This document shows, piece by piece, positions 1-12,872 of a stretch of 64,000 nucleotides of DNA; position 1 is the first letter of the stretch, and the number at the start of each line of letters is the position of its first letter. Source of the DNA: Syngnathus acus (lineage: Eukaryota > Chordata > Actinopteri > Syngnathiformes > Syngnathidae); the NCBI RefSeq assembly GCF_901709675.1, contig NC_051099.1:5332001-5396000 (forward strand), in the 5' to 3' direction. A program made the position numbers and the translations under genes. The notes below the pieces were generated by a model. That model had not been told where the DNA came from. It made no database searches and worked only from the letters and a program-made list of their open reading frames with translations.

Positions 1-2155
1 GGCTATCTTCTGGTTCCTTCACTGCACCCACGAGCTGTCTGGCTAAGCTGCTCTCTACAGGTGCTCCCCCTCTTTATTTTTTTATTTTTAAATCATCATA
101 AAAAGTAGCACAAACATGATTAAATTGTTTTTTCTTACAGGGAAGACATCGGTGGGGTTTGAAAGTACTCACGTAACAGTCAAAGGTCAAAAGTCCCCAT
201 CTCCCGGTGCTTCGGTGAGCACGCCTGCAGCAGTAAACAATCTAGATCAACTATCTCATCAACGTTGCTGTAGAAACACATAATTAAGCTACAGCTACTC
301 TGGCAATGTTCTGTCTCGCTCTTTGATTTGTTCCTCTCATGGAGAAAAAGTGCTAGATGTTAGATGAGACATAATAAGCAGAAAATATAAGTGTGATGAT
401 TTTATTTTGAAGATTCCTTAGTGTGTAAAATATGTCTTGGCAGCAGGCTTCCTCCTCCAGAGCAGCTTCATCTCAAGTGCAACATGGAGCCATTTGGCAC
501 GGAGTCATCCCAGCGCAGCACAAGCAGAGTTCAGCTCAGGGTCAGAGTCAAAGCTCCAAAAGCCCAACGGCGCCCGCCGCCCTGCTGGTTGATGACACTG
601 CACACAACAGCGCAGCCCTTCTCGTTCCTAAGACTGAGAAACTGTCACCTGTCCAGCTTTATGGCACAGACAGAAGTAGCTTAACAGGTAAGCGCACTCA
701 AGTGAGATGGATTTTCTTCTCATACTGTTGTGGGCTGTTGTAAAGCAAATATATGTGTGGTGCTGAAGTGGACAGCTCCCCGGTAATTTTAATTTGTCAA
801 GATTTTCCGGAGATTAAATAAATATTGAAACAATTGGGAATTGACAGAAACTTAAGTGTTATTTGATTTTCCAGGTTACACAGGCCAGACATCACCTCCA
901 AACCTGCTCGAGAAATCTTCTAATCCTGAATCTCCACATTCAGGCTTCCTGGGGTATGGAATGATAGAAATGAGTAAGGTAAAGTACATCAGATGTTCTT
1001 TAATAGGAAAAGGTGGTGCTGAATCTGCCGAAATGTGCCAAGATACACTCAATGTGTGATGTTCCATGTCTACTCCAGCAAACAGAGACCAGGAGGATGA
1101 CTCACATATCAGCTGAACAGAAGAGACGTTTCAACATCAAAATGGGCTTTGACACTTTACACGACCTGGTGACGACACTTAGCTCCCAGCCGAGCATCAA
1201 GGTACATTGAAAGGACGCACGGGATTATTCAACAGTGATTCCAAATCATGCAGCATTTTATCCACCTCAGATTAGCAAAGCCACCACCTTGCAGAAGACC
1301 GCCGAGTACATCAGTAAGATGCAGCAGGAGAGAGCTCTGCTCCACGAGGAGGCTCAGAGACTCCGAGATGAGATCCAGCTACTGAATTCTGCCATCAAGT
1401 GAGACCTTTAGTTGACTTGGAGGCCTCTTTGGGATATTTGAATGGAGTCCAACACACCAAAGCCAAGTTAAGATCGTCTTCATTATTTTATTTTTTTTGC
1501 AGTGCGTGCCAACAGCAACTACCGGCCACGGGTGTGCCCATCACACGACATCGATTTGACCACATGAGGCAAAAGTTCCGGGAATACGTCCAGGCCCAAA
1601 CTCTGCAAAACTGGAAGTTCTGGATTGTATCCTTAACTGTGAGCGTACAGGGAGGAAACAAGTAATTTGTCTAAATACTAGTGAGCTTGTGTGACACAGA
1701 AAAATTGGACACATCAGTCTTGAAAATACCAAAACAATACATTTGTTTCAGAAAGCAAACTATCATAGTGACTTATTTCCTCAACTTGGTGTCAGTTCAG
1801 CATCATCATCGAACCACTATTTGAGTCCTATAATGGAATGGTGTCCACTGCCAGTGTGGAACAACTCTGCCAATCCACTTTGTCCTGGCTGGACCAACAC
1901 TGTTCTCTGCCTTCTCTAAGACCCAGTCAGTCTTTTTTATTGTTGCACTTGACCTTTGCACTTGTCTGATTATTTGCGTCTCCATCCGCAGTGGTCCTGA
2001 GTTCACTCCGTCTCCTGAGCACAACGACGTCCATCCTAACTGAGCCAAGACTGCTGCCTGAGCAGGCCACCCTCGCTGTCACACAGGGTGACCCCTCTAC
2101 TACCTTAGACCACTCCATACAGCAACCTGCTCAAGTCCATATGCGCAACATGTGA
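1..2155 (+). CDS. mlxipl: MLX-interacting protein-like (ChREBP), C-terminal part
   Basis: Glucose-responsive bHLH-leucine zipper transcription factor that pairs with MLX on carbohydrate response elements to drive glycolytic and lipogenic genes. Exons read from the sequence: 1-60 (cut by the window edge), 141-232 (or 141-214 using an alternative GTGAGC donor), 444-687, 875-978, 1079-1201, 1271-1398, 1503-1626, 1796-1925 and 1992-2155 (TGA 2153-2155). All phases join into one frame of about 388 codons. The 1079 and 1271 exons encode the bHLH (basic stretch RRMTHISAEQKRRFN) and zipper (SKATTLQKTAEYI). The following exons give the conserved Mondo dimerisation/cytoplasmic-localisation tail (QQQLPATGVPITRHRF, NWKFWI). 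MLXIP (MondoA) is the close alternative. The LSSQPSIK-x-SKATTLQKTAEYI junction and the srrm3/hspb1/ywhag neighbourhood favour MLXIPL. The glucose-sensing N-terminus is outside the window. Confidence 0.93.
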
Positions 2156-2700
2156 TGGAAAAAAAAAAAAGACTGAAATAATTAGAAGCAGTTATTCAAA
2201 ATAGAAAAACAACCCGTTATTTCATTTTCATTCAAATATAAAAATACCAAAATTGAAATACGGCTTGATTTTGTCATTTATTACAACGGCTCAGAGCTGC
2301 CAACATTTTTCGTATTGACCAGCAGATGGCGACGGAAAACGGTCTTCTGTAATGATCCATAAAGACAAAAATTAAAAAACATATATTGCCTTTGAATTGT
2401 GGTTCAGCAAGCATTTTGTGTCCGTATATATTGTGACCAACAATTAAAGAAAAAAAATCCCATGTTGTGTTTGGAGCTCCTTGGTTTGTGGCAGCTAATT
2501 TTTTGAAGACACTTCTCAGTCTTGATGTAGTTGTTGTATTTTGTTATTTTTAGGCCAAGGAAACACCGGCACGTCTTAATTCCTCCAGTAGATGTCGCTA
2601 TCACAGAGGTACGTATTCCCGTTCCACTGAACCTCCCCTTCGACAGAGGGCGCTGTCTTGACTATCCGGTGAAAACGTTCAATTCCCCTTCTTTTGCCTT
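2156..2700. other. mlxipl-srrm3 intergenic stretch with CTCF-like motifs
   Basis: Holds the mlxipl 3' UTR and, further right, AT-rich sequence grading into a GC-rich srrm3 promoter. Three segments resemble the CTCF core: 2319-2332 (CCAGCAGATGGCGA), 2585-2600 (CCAGTAGATGTCGCTA) and 2642-2656 (GACAGAGGGCGCTGT). No convincing coding exon was seen. Confidence 0.35.
2371..2376 (+). promoter_or_regulatory. Candidate polyadenylation signal for mlxipl
   Basis: ATTAAA variant hexamer about 215 bases after the mlxipl stop codon. It is the first plausible signal downstream. Cleavage position is not determinable from sequence alone. Confidence 0.4.
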
Positions 2701-2899
2701 GCCCTCAGCTCCACGGTGAGCTGTCCACTTCAGCACCACAAGCCGAGCACAGGCAGCGGGGACGCGCTAATGCCGCAAAGGAAGAACGAAGAGGATCAAG
2801 CCACGGCTCAACATCAGGACCCGGTTTACAAGATTGCCGAACGCACGTCGATTGCGGCTGGGGACGCCTGCGACTCCGTAGCCGAAGACTGGAGGAAAG
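2700..2899 (+). other. srrm3: Probable noncoding first exon and promoter region of srrm3
   Basis: A CpG-rich block ending in a clean donor (GGAAAG then gtaaga at 2900). The next good acceptor on this strand is at 12860, immediately before the srrm3 start codon, so this is the likely 5' UTR exon. The transcription start is not defined. An ATG at 2770 opens a short upstream frame that would run across the splice and stop just after the main ATG (see findings). Pairing with the 12861 exon is inference. Confidence 0.5.
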
Positions 2900-3430
2900 G
2901 TAAGAGTTTTTCCGAAGAAGCTTAAATTGGATCAAGTGTATTGTGGCATCACCGGAGGAAGGATAATGATCGAGTGTTGCCGAAGGAGGCATTAGCTTCT
3001 TTCTGTTGAGCAATTAGTTTTATTTGACAAAAGGCGACATGGAAACGCGTTATTGTTGCCACAACCTCCCCTCGTTGTGCAGATGGTGCGGTTCTATCGC
3101 TCGTCCATGTTTCGCAGCCTCCCCGCGGCCAGCTGCCGCTTCATTGTCAACACGCCAGCCCCCTCCCCTTTCGTCCCCCGTCTGCCTCCCCCTCCGCCTC
3201 CAGCTACGGGACAACATGTCACATCTTTCTTTTTAGCCGAGTTAAATGATTTGCGGTTGCAAAGCTCTACAAATGTGGAAAACGCACTCCCACTCTGCTC
3301 TCAAAATAGTGCAGATACTTGTGTTGTAATAATAATAATAGCTGGAATATAATTTTTTGAATAGGGTTACGTCAAAATATCACAGCTTTATGGGGCTCGT
3401 ACTTTAATTTAATTGAGTAATATTTTAGAT

Positions 3431-3746
3431 CACAGGTGTCAAACTCAAGGCCCGGGGGCCAGATACGGCCCGCCACATCATTTTATGTGGCCCGCGAAGA
3501 CAAATTGTGCATCAAATTCGTGTGTCATTGCTAGAATTACAAATTGTCTTCACTTTTAATATCTTTTTTTAAAAATATTTGACCAGTTTTTACTCATCTG
3601 ATTTGAAATTGAGTTATTTGTCAGTTTGTTTTGTAGCTTTTACTGTATATAATATGAGGTGCTCATACATTTCATGTCATAATGGCCCTCCGAAAGAAGC
3701 TATGACTACAATGCGGCCCGTGAAAAAAAAGAGTTTGACACCCCTG
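3431..3746 (+). mobile_element. hAT-like non-autonomous short element, copy 1
   Basis: A 316-bp element with imperfect 16-bp terminal inverted repeats (left CACAGGTGTCAAACTC; right end, reverse complemented, CAGGGGTGTCAAACTC). It is flanked by identical 8-bp target duplications TTTTAGAT at 3423-3430 and 3747-3754. The 8-bp duplication is the hAT signature. There is no transposase frame, so it is a MITE. An inverted relative lies at 44995-45318. Confidence 0.8.
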
Positions 3747-6320
3747 TTTTAGATTAACCTGAGATTAGCAGCAATGCAAACCTCCCCCGAGTACTTCTGT
3801 AGTGTCTCCAGTTGTTCTCCTGCATTCAAGCATCATTCTGGCAGCCTCAAACTGCTCCTCCTCCTCCTGTCCTACTTCCCTTCTCTCAGGAAAGGGAGGT
3901 CATAGGGAACATTTAAGCGGCTGGTATTGGAGGAGCAGCAGGAGAGCCCTCTGCTAATACAAATAGATGGAGATGTGTGGGGAACATTCGTCAGCTCAGC
4001 CTCGACTTAAATCTACAACGGAGTGCCTCGGGGCTTTATGCCTTCACATCAGGTGGCAGGTTCTTTAGATTTTGTTTGAAAGGATCGTCGGTATGTGGGA
4101 GAGGATGAAGGACAATATTTTTAGTGCTGTGTGAGTGTAAAGGTTGTATTTAAGGTGTTTATTACCTTTCCTGATGACATCAAAATAGGATTCTTGTATC
4201 TGGAGAAAACCAAATTTCACACACCGACGAGCTATGTGCTTTCATTGTTCTGTCTCGTTGCTGCCGACCTATTCGCAAGCAAAATCCAACACTGTTCTTC
4301 TTGCAAGCTTGTCTCATAGGCTGACAAAATAGCAAGGCAATCTTTCCGTGTTCAGACGTTCCCATATTTTCTGAAGTCGTCACCCAAACGACAGGCGCTT
4401 TCTCTGCTGCCACAGCGTGTTTTTGATGTTGATGTTATCTTACTTCAGACCGTTTTGCTTTGCACTGTATCTGAGTGTAGGCTGGTAAATGGGAACTTAG
4501 ACTTTTTTTTTTTCTTCAGACTAAATGTCCAAAAATAGAACAGACACTCAGATACTAAATATGTATAACAGAAACTGAGTATTAATATTTAAGTTGTTTA
4601 TGGTCAGCACATCTTTATTTTCCTATTTATAATTATTATGTGGACACATCTTTACTGGTTGGCATTCTTTTTACCTTTATGCTCCCCTGAATTATATTCG
4701 ATATACTGCTTATGTTTATCTAGTGTCATGAATATCTCATTTCACTCCCAAGCTTGATAAACAATTCACTCAATCAAGGAAAAGTCTCAGTAGTCTATTG
4801 GTCAATGTATGTCTCTTTTGTCTTTGATTGAAAACATTGAAATGAGCAAATCCCTAATTAACACGCCACGCTGAATAGCGGTTACAAGAGTCCAGCAAGA
4901 GTGTAATTGCTCCGGACGATCTGTGCCGTCTGACTTAATGAGTGACACTTTCCCGTCGAGTGAAAGCAGCCGATGACAAAATGTCATCAGAGCTGAGTAG
5001 CGCTGTGGGATACAATTCCATTTATTCATCCACGAGACAGAAAATAGGACAGGCTGAAAAGTGATGCTGTGAGCAAAAAAAAAAAAAAATGCTGCAAAGC
5101 GTTGACCTTTCCTTTGCAGAACAAAACAAATACATTATACATAGTATATTGACCAAACATGTTTATGTCGATTTGTCAGCCATTTTTTATTAAATGGGAG
5201 CAACCAGCCTCCACTCAGACATGCCTCTGGTAGATAACAACTTCCTAATATTTTTGGAAATATTTGAAGCATGGGTCACTCGAGCGTGACTCAAACTGCA
5301 CGGTAGCCTGTATCTATGGCAACCCTACACTTCAGAGGGAGGGTTAGCAGGTAATAGACATGGATAGTGGCTTGTGAATTATTTAGAAGCTTGATCAGGC
5401 AGACGCAGCCTGACTGGACCGAGAGGGAGGACTTGAGCTGGCATCCCCCACGGGAGTCTCGGTCTCCTCTTGGACTAAGAACAATGAACTTATGCTTGCT
5501 TTGCAGTTTATTATACAAAGTGAGGAAAGGTAAGAAGGGTTGTTTTCTGTTGAGCAATTTCACGTAGCATCCTTTAATGTGTGTCAATACATTCAAACAG
5601 ACAAAGATATTTGAACGTTTTTTTTTTCCTGTAAAATGTTCAATTGGAAGAAAATGAGGATATAGACAAAACAGCATTTTTGTGACAGAATTGTTTTTCC
5701 CTTCAGCTCATCTGCCTTTTCACATCTGTGTTCTGCTCTTCATCCTTTAGCCTCCGCAGATGCTGTAGCTATGTCGTGTTTGAAGGATTCTGTTGTCAAG
5801 GGAAATTTCATGCCCTGTGCTTTTTTCCATCAGACGAAAAAAAAAAAAGGGAAGTATCTATCTATCTCTTTGAGGGTGCAAAGCTAAAAAGTGTGTTGAG
5901 TGAGTCTCAAGTCCTAACCTTCAAGTTTCCAGAAAATTACTGTCAAGCGAGTCATCAAATTTCAAGCAGGTCAAGTCATTTCTCAGTTCGAGCAAGTTGT
6001 AAGTCAAGTCGTGGAAAGCTCAAATAGGTGAAATGGTTGAATTTGATTTCCCTATGTCCATTTTTCTTATCCATATATACATATATGAATACAAGATGTA
6101 GAAAAAAAATCTTATTGGCTTAATTATTTCAAAATATGCTGTATTGCTTTCTTTATACCCGCTATCAGCCGTTATGGGATGCAATGATTACAAATGTTTT
6201 AAAAAAAACAAAAAACGATAAAGCTGAAGTTACTGGCTCTGCAGGGACGTATGCCAGAATGCTGTGCAGGAAACAGATGGTGATGGGGGGAGGGAAAGGG
6301 CGCTGCATAGTTAGGTACGC

Positions 6321-6346
6321 TGCCTGCCTGCCTGCCTGCTTGCCTG
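6321..6346. repeat. (TGCC)n microsatellite
   Basis: Tandem TGCC units with one TGCT interruption, in srrm3 intron 1. Confidence 0.85.
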
Positions 6347-9300
6347 GCCAGAGGATATTACTTACGGCAAGCCAGCATGGACACACTTCCCAGAGGATTA
6401 ATACACAATCTGAAGAAGGCCAAAGACGGGCACTGGTAGATTAGGGGGATGGGATTATGGTAGTTATTATGTGATCCATTTTTATCATCTTCTAATATTA
6501 CAATTTAATTAATGTTAGGGTTTATCCATTAATAGAAAGAACTGTTTGTGACAGAATAAGGCACAATTTATGTAATTTGAGATTCACGCATTGTCCTACA
6601 GAAAGAGACGACAGTTGTCCTTTCTAAAATGCATACTTTTTTTTTTTTAACACTGTAGTAGCTTTCTCAATCCAGAGTTTATTTGCTCTTGGTGACATTT
6701 CCGTCTTGTTTCTGGCCAAAGGCGTTGTGTGACCTTTGAGGCGTGAGCCCACTGGAGTAGCCGCAACTCACCTGACCTTTGCTCGGGTCTACTTTCACCC
6801 TTGGCAGCCAATTTTCAGGCAGCTACCGCCTCTACGGTCAGATGCGCTCCCTGGAGGACCAACTCGCCTCAATCAAAGCAGCATACGGGGCGAGCTGACA
6901 TTGTTAGTTGACTTTCAGGGACGTGCTGTGGATGATTTGATTGCAAATAGCTGGTCTACCATCTGTCAGATTTCTCTCTGTGGAGATATCTTCTAGTTCA
7001 TAGTTCCTGTGTATGTCACATCATCTGTCACAACAGCTTTCAAATTTAATTCTTTGGGGTGAAAATTACTTAAAAGGAAAAAGATCACTGACTTTCAGCT
7101 CCCTGCGAACGTTGACAGTATAGAAAATGAAAATTTTAATGATCTGAATGGATCAAAAGACTTTTGTCTGCTTCGCCAGACGATTGAATGGGGCTCTTGT
7201 TATTCGGGTGAAATATCGAATCAGCTTAGGTCACTGATGGGATAAATGAAATTGAAATCTACTGGAACAAAAACAATCATGGTGACACCTCTTGCTGGTA
7301 TCATCACCGAATACTGTTGGAATTGAAAATTGAGAAGGCAGCAAGGTTGAGAGATGCGTGATTGGTTCACGGCCAGTCTTAGAAAGCTCAACAAAATATT
7401 TTCATGTATTTTTAAATTTTTGAACAAATAGGATATCTTGGAATTTGTCTCCGAATCTATTTTACAGACTCCAATATTGATTTGTCATTGTAATGTGAAG
7501 CGATGTGGCATTATCTTCTCTGATCTGATCCACCACAACTTCCTTAGCCTTCTTTTGGAAAGCAACTTTATTTGCACAGTGGCTAGGATTATAGCAGGAT
7601 GCCTTCTCTGAAAGATGTCTTAATCCTTCGCCTCGCTCGCAGATTAGAGAAGCTTCAGCTTTTTGAAGATCTCTCTCTCTCTCTATCGACTCTCTCCCCT
7701 GGCTTGTAAACACATTTGAACACTGATTAGCTCCGAAATGTTGCTTTAGTCCGTCACATCCAAACCCCTAAAAATAAACACGCGGCCTTCCAGAGGCAAA
7801 GCGCTTTCTTATATTTGTGCCTGCGTCGTCTCTGGAGGCAGCGCGGCGCCGGTCTGTTGTTACTGCGGCAGCAGCTTTAAATCCCAAGAGCATGTAGTTC
7901 TTCCTTGACAGATGGCCAGAGGACAAAACTGAACTCCCAGAGAGAGGTGCAATGCCCATAATGAATTATTTATTATTTATTATTTATTTATTATTTATTT
8001 TACATTATAGCTCTTTTTCACACATGGCCTTCGACACAGGATCAGATGGAACAGAACAGGAACAGGAGCAACATAGCAAATAAGGGAGAAGTGAGCACCC
8101 ATCTCACCTTCAGCACTCAAATCTTTTTTTTTTTTCCAGGAAATACATTAACTATGCAGCCCCTACCCCCACCCCACCTATCTGGATCAGAATCCATGGA
8201 TGTGTTAAGGTCATGGCAGAGCTGAGAGGACAATTGATCCAAGCCCACGTGGCATCAGTCGATTGGTTTTTCTTTTGGTAGGCGTTCCTAGCTCGCCTGC
8301 TGACAATCTTCCTGTTTCAACATCATCTAGTCTCAATTGGAGGACAAAATGGGAAAAAAAAAATGACATAACCTTGGTGTAATCTTTCTCCTTGGGTGCA
8401 GCCGCGTTTCTGGGCTGTCAGCAAACTCAATTGCAGCTCTCTCTATGTTGTCGATATAACACCGCATTGAATACGCTAATGATGCACCGAGGGAAGCAGG
8501 ATTTGAAGGGCGGTTGACAGAAGCCTTCTCATAACTGTCTGGGATTGCTGCATTGTTGTTGTCATGGAGAGAGAAAAAGAGAGAGAGGGCATATTCAAGG
8601 ACATCCAATATATAATGTCATACCAGCTTTCTACAATATCAAGTATTAGAGCTCTATTTGTTTCTAATTGTTCAGAAACACAAGAGCAAAAAAAAAAAAA
8701 AAAAATCTTCACAGTGCAGGACCGAATTTTATTGGAGGACATTGTCTCTTTTCCCTTCAGACTATATAGTTAATTTTTAAGAGACCCGCTGCACTCAATT
8801 CAATTTAAAAGCGGAGGTTACCTTGGAGACATGTTGAGGCAATAGTCTGACATTCTAACTCAACTGAGCAGAACAAGTGTTGGATGAAATTAAATATTCA
8901 CTTTCTCCTATTGATTTTCTTCAGCGCTTTTCCTTATTTGGGTAGAGTGAGCCATTTCAAGATTTGCTCCATTTCAATATATCAGGCCAAGAAAAGTGCA
9001 GGGGGACAAATTGTAGACTGACACACAAACACATGGGACAAAGCTGAAGTGATGAAAACATCAGGCCCTCTTGAAATCAAGCTTTGACACACTTTGTAGT
9101 AAAAACACAGATGGCTCTTAAAGGAATGAATCCATTGGTGCTGCCAAATGAATCATAGCGTCTAAATCTTAATGAGCTTATTGTTGTCTTTGACTGGCTC
9201 AGCGTTCACTCTTAATTAAGTGCAATTGCAAGTTCAGCATGGTAGAGAGCTCCAATTTGGACAATGCTTCCATTCTCCATGTTTCAGTCTTATCTGGGCT

Positions 9301-11068
9301 CACTCTTCATCCTGCTATGTGGAACGCCGGCCGGGCGCCCGCCGTTGTGTCTTCCAGCTGGCTTGTTCCACCTTCATCCACTTAAGTAGCTTTCCACCGG
9401 CATCGTGTGTGGATTGTTCCGTATTCTATCCAAACGGGACTTTTGCCATTTTGTTAAAATAACGTTTAGAAAGACAACCAATGATGAATTGGGATGTTAA
9501 TATGACTGAGTGCTCCAACTGATGAAGCTGGGCAATTGTTTTTCTGCTTTCCTCCCAAAACCCCTGAACACTTTCATTTTGTCAACAACAAAAATCCCTT
9601 AAGGAGTATTTCTGTTTTATAGCTTCATCAAATATTTGCAAGTGTAATCTTTTTTCTTGAATGTAAATTAACCAAAACAAATATACGGACGGATAGAGTA
9701 TGATGTTGCAGATTTTGCAGTTCGAGTTGAAATCTAATGAATCGGATTTTTGGAGGCTCTCATTAGAGCCGGCAGTCGTATCTGTGAGCTTGGCATGTTT
9801 TAATGTTGCAACTTATAAATCTAAACGTGGTCGTTTGTCAAATGCCACAGGAAAGACTTTGTTGGGATTTTTTTTTTGACTCAATGAAAATGAGTCACTC
9901 GTGGAAATTTAACCACATCATTTGAGTCATTTGCCTGAAGCAAAGTGACGAAGGGACTTCCCATAATTAAAACACAAGTGAACTCGTAAATCATCATCTC
10001 GCCCCCGAATGAGTTTCATTTTGCCTAAAATTGTGCATTGGCGCTTCCTGCTGGAAATTCTAAAGGTAGGGATTGTGATCCCACCTACCGTGAACTAACA
10101 TGCGTCCGTCTGTCCGTCCCTTTAAATCTGTCAGCTGATCTGGCTGCTCTCTCCGATGCTGTGCCAGCATAAGTGGGGCCAAAAGAGGACAGCGTCCTCT
10201 TAGTGCTGCAGTCAGCTGACATTGGCCTCCTTTTCCTTGCTGCTCTTGACTTTCTCTCGCCTGCAAGCAGAGAGATTCCATTCTACTATTTCCACTTATT
10301 CTGTGACAATAATGGCAGCCTTCTGGAAATATACACCCACATTGAGCTGTTGGACATTCAGATTTCAGATCATATCAAATTCATATCTGTTAGGGTTATA
10401 TAGTGCATTTTCGTTTCATCCATTTCATTTAACCCTAACCTACATTACTAATAAACAACAGTCTCTTGCTATAGCCATTCTTAACTTAAAATGGCGTTTT
10501 TTTTTTTTTTTTTGCCACTCTCTGTCAAGGTCAAAACACAATTCCTTCCGCCCAGCAGCGATGGCCATCGTTCAAACACTGTAATTCAATCACAGAAGCC
10601 CAGGGCGAGTAAGCACTCGCGCTCTGACAAAAGGACGATGCGGAGAGTCCGGTTGAAGCTTTAAGACTTGGCCTTAATGGAAGAAAATGCTTCAAGTCAT
10701 GTCTGCTTTTTGTCCTGTCAGAGTGGCAATCAAAAATAGAGTGCACTTAAACAAGGCTATAATAAAAGCGCTTTCGTTCTGTTGTAACAATAATGTCGAA
10801 TTGGTGGGACCCCATTCGAATTATAATTTGTTTTTCTTCTGTTTTGTACAAACAAAGCAACAGATATATTTTAGTTTGTTAAGACTTGATAGACAGATGG
10901 CCGTGCATATGTATCCTCCATGCTGACACTGCCCTGCTGTGTATGATTCAAAATGATATAATAAAATAAAAATACAGAGCAATGGATATGGCTATTTATA
11001 CCGTTGTATATTGTGTAAAAAATGTCTTGATTGCAACATGATTGTTTCCTTTACGAAAAAATCGGACT

Positions 11069-11100
11069 AAATAAAATAAAATAAAATAAAATAAAATAAT
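11069..11100. repeat. (AATAA)n microsatellite
   Basis: Perfect AAATA pentamer run in srrm3 intron 1. Confidence 0.9.
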
Positions 11101-12872
11101 AAATCTGACTTTGTAATGGATGACCATAAGTGGGCTTTTCAGTCATGTTTACGAAAAGAAATTATGTACGGTCTAATACTAATGCCATGGAAATGTCCTG
11201 ACCATATATTCGCATCATGTCCATCAGTCCCTTCTCTTCTAACTCATTAGCAGATGCAAATGAGTTTTTCCTCGCTCGCAGCCTGTCCATTATATATATA
11301 TGTTTCACTTTATAATTGAGCAGAAGCATTTTGTCCATCCAGCATTTGCATTGCAACACACAAATCCGACCATTGTCTCTCACTCCATGTAGGAAGAGAC
11401 TTTTTTCATGTGTTTTCTCTTTTCAGTATTTTATTCTACTTTATATCCAAAGTCGGATGACACAGCAGGAGGCGCTCACAGTGACTAAACAGGATATAAA
11501 AAAAATAAAAACGTTGAAGCCTCCATGAATGCAGCACTGCACTTTCAGCTCACGCAAGCACACTTCTCATTTCTGCGAGAAAAAAATATTTGTGATGATC
11601 ACATTCACATGAGAAAACATTGTCACGGAATATCAAGTCCTAATTTCTGGTGTCATCTATCCTGCTCTTCTGTCTCCTGACTCAACTGCATTCAGCATGG
11701 CACTCAGCATGGCTAGCAAACCAGTCATGCAGACGCAACATAAACTAGTCGAGATAATAATGTCTGGTGTCTTCCGGTCTGGGCTCCAACGCTCTACGAC
11801 AGTGATGAAGTGCCTCGACTTCTCATTTGTGGCTCCCCAATGAAAAATGAAGCCATGTTGTGGGACTCCGGAGTACTGGAAGGCCTTTCTCCAATCACCA
11901 TCTTCCACTCTGGGCTTAATAGGACAATTCATCTTGATCAAAATGTCTTTGTGCCACTTAGAACAGATGAATTTGTGTTCCCGGAAAAAAAACAGAAAAA
12001 CTTTTTAATCTAATGAGCAACCGAGTTGGAAAATAACCTCTGTCAAGTTTAAACTGGAGTGTGGGAGAATAAGCGCTTATTTATGTGGACATTTTCAGAA
12101 GTAGAAGTTGAGCCAAAAATCGCAATAATTATTTTGTCAATGCCGCCAATGCAGTGAGAAAGCCAACTTTGAAAATAAACCTTATCTTAATAATTGTTTT
12201 TTTTTCTGAAATTGTTTCCGGCATAACTGCTGACTCGACTCAACTTTAGACACTGACGATTATTTTTAGCGCTGTCGTGAGTCACGCCGGTCGACATCAT
12301 CACGTCGCCTCCATCCAGTCGTTGATGTGTTGCTCAATTGGAACGCAAATCCCGCAGCTTGTCGTGACATGACATCAAATGACAAACGATCCGCTTCTGG
12401 GCTCTTGTTTGGCGTTGAACTTTTTTTTTTTTTTTGTGGGGCCATTTGCAATTCATGTGTCCTTCATAAAATACCTCTGCCAAGGTTATTATTATACAAC
12501 CAATTCTTTCGAGATCTGCTCTATATTTAGTCGCAAACAAAATGTTACATGAAAAAAATCTGTTCAGTATGCACTTATATAAGCTTCTATCTCTGTAATA
12601 GCTTTGCAGATCACATTGAAATTTGTTTTGCCTGTCTAAGAGTATATTTTGATCAGAGAAGATTGTGGAGCTTTTGGATTGTAGCCATTCATTTTGCATT
12701 TGACAAATATCTTAGCCTTGGCAGATGGCTGCTTTGCTCTACGTTTCTGTATTATCATAAAAGTCTTTAGGAAAGAATCCTTCAGAACTCAACAACGTGT
12801 ATCTTCATAAATAAATCATTTGGCTGAGTCAACAATCTCTGTCCTCTTGTGTTCCCTCAGACGACAGTCATC

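Larger units (their letters stand above)
2900..12860 (+). other. srrm3: Large first intron of srrm3
   Basis: About 10 kb of mostly AT-rich intron. It contains a hAT-like short element (3431-3746), simple repeats at 6321-6346 and 11069-11100, a CTCF-like motif at 11462-11477 (ACAGCAGGAGGCGCTC), and an isolated GC-rich terminal-exon-like segment at 6819-6898 (see findings). The other open frames here lack codon bias and splice support. Confidence 0.55.

Noticed and set aside
2545-2608. Small exon-like interval with TTTTAG acceptor and gtacgt donor between mlxipl and srrm3
   Set aside because: No codon bias and no supported phase with neighbours; more likely intergenic, overlapping a CTCF-like motif.
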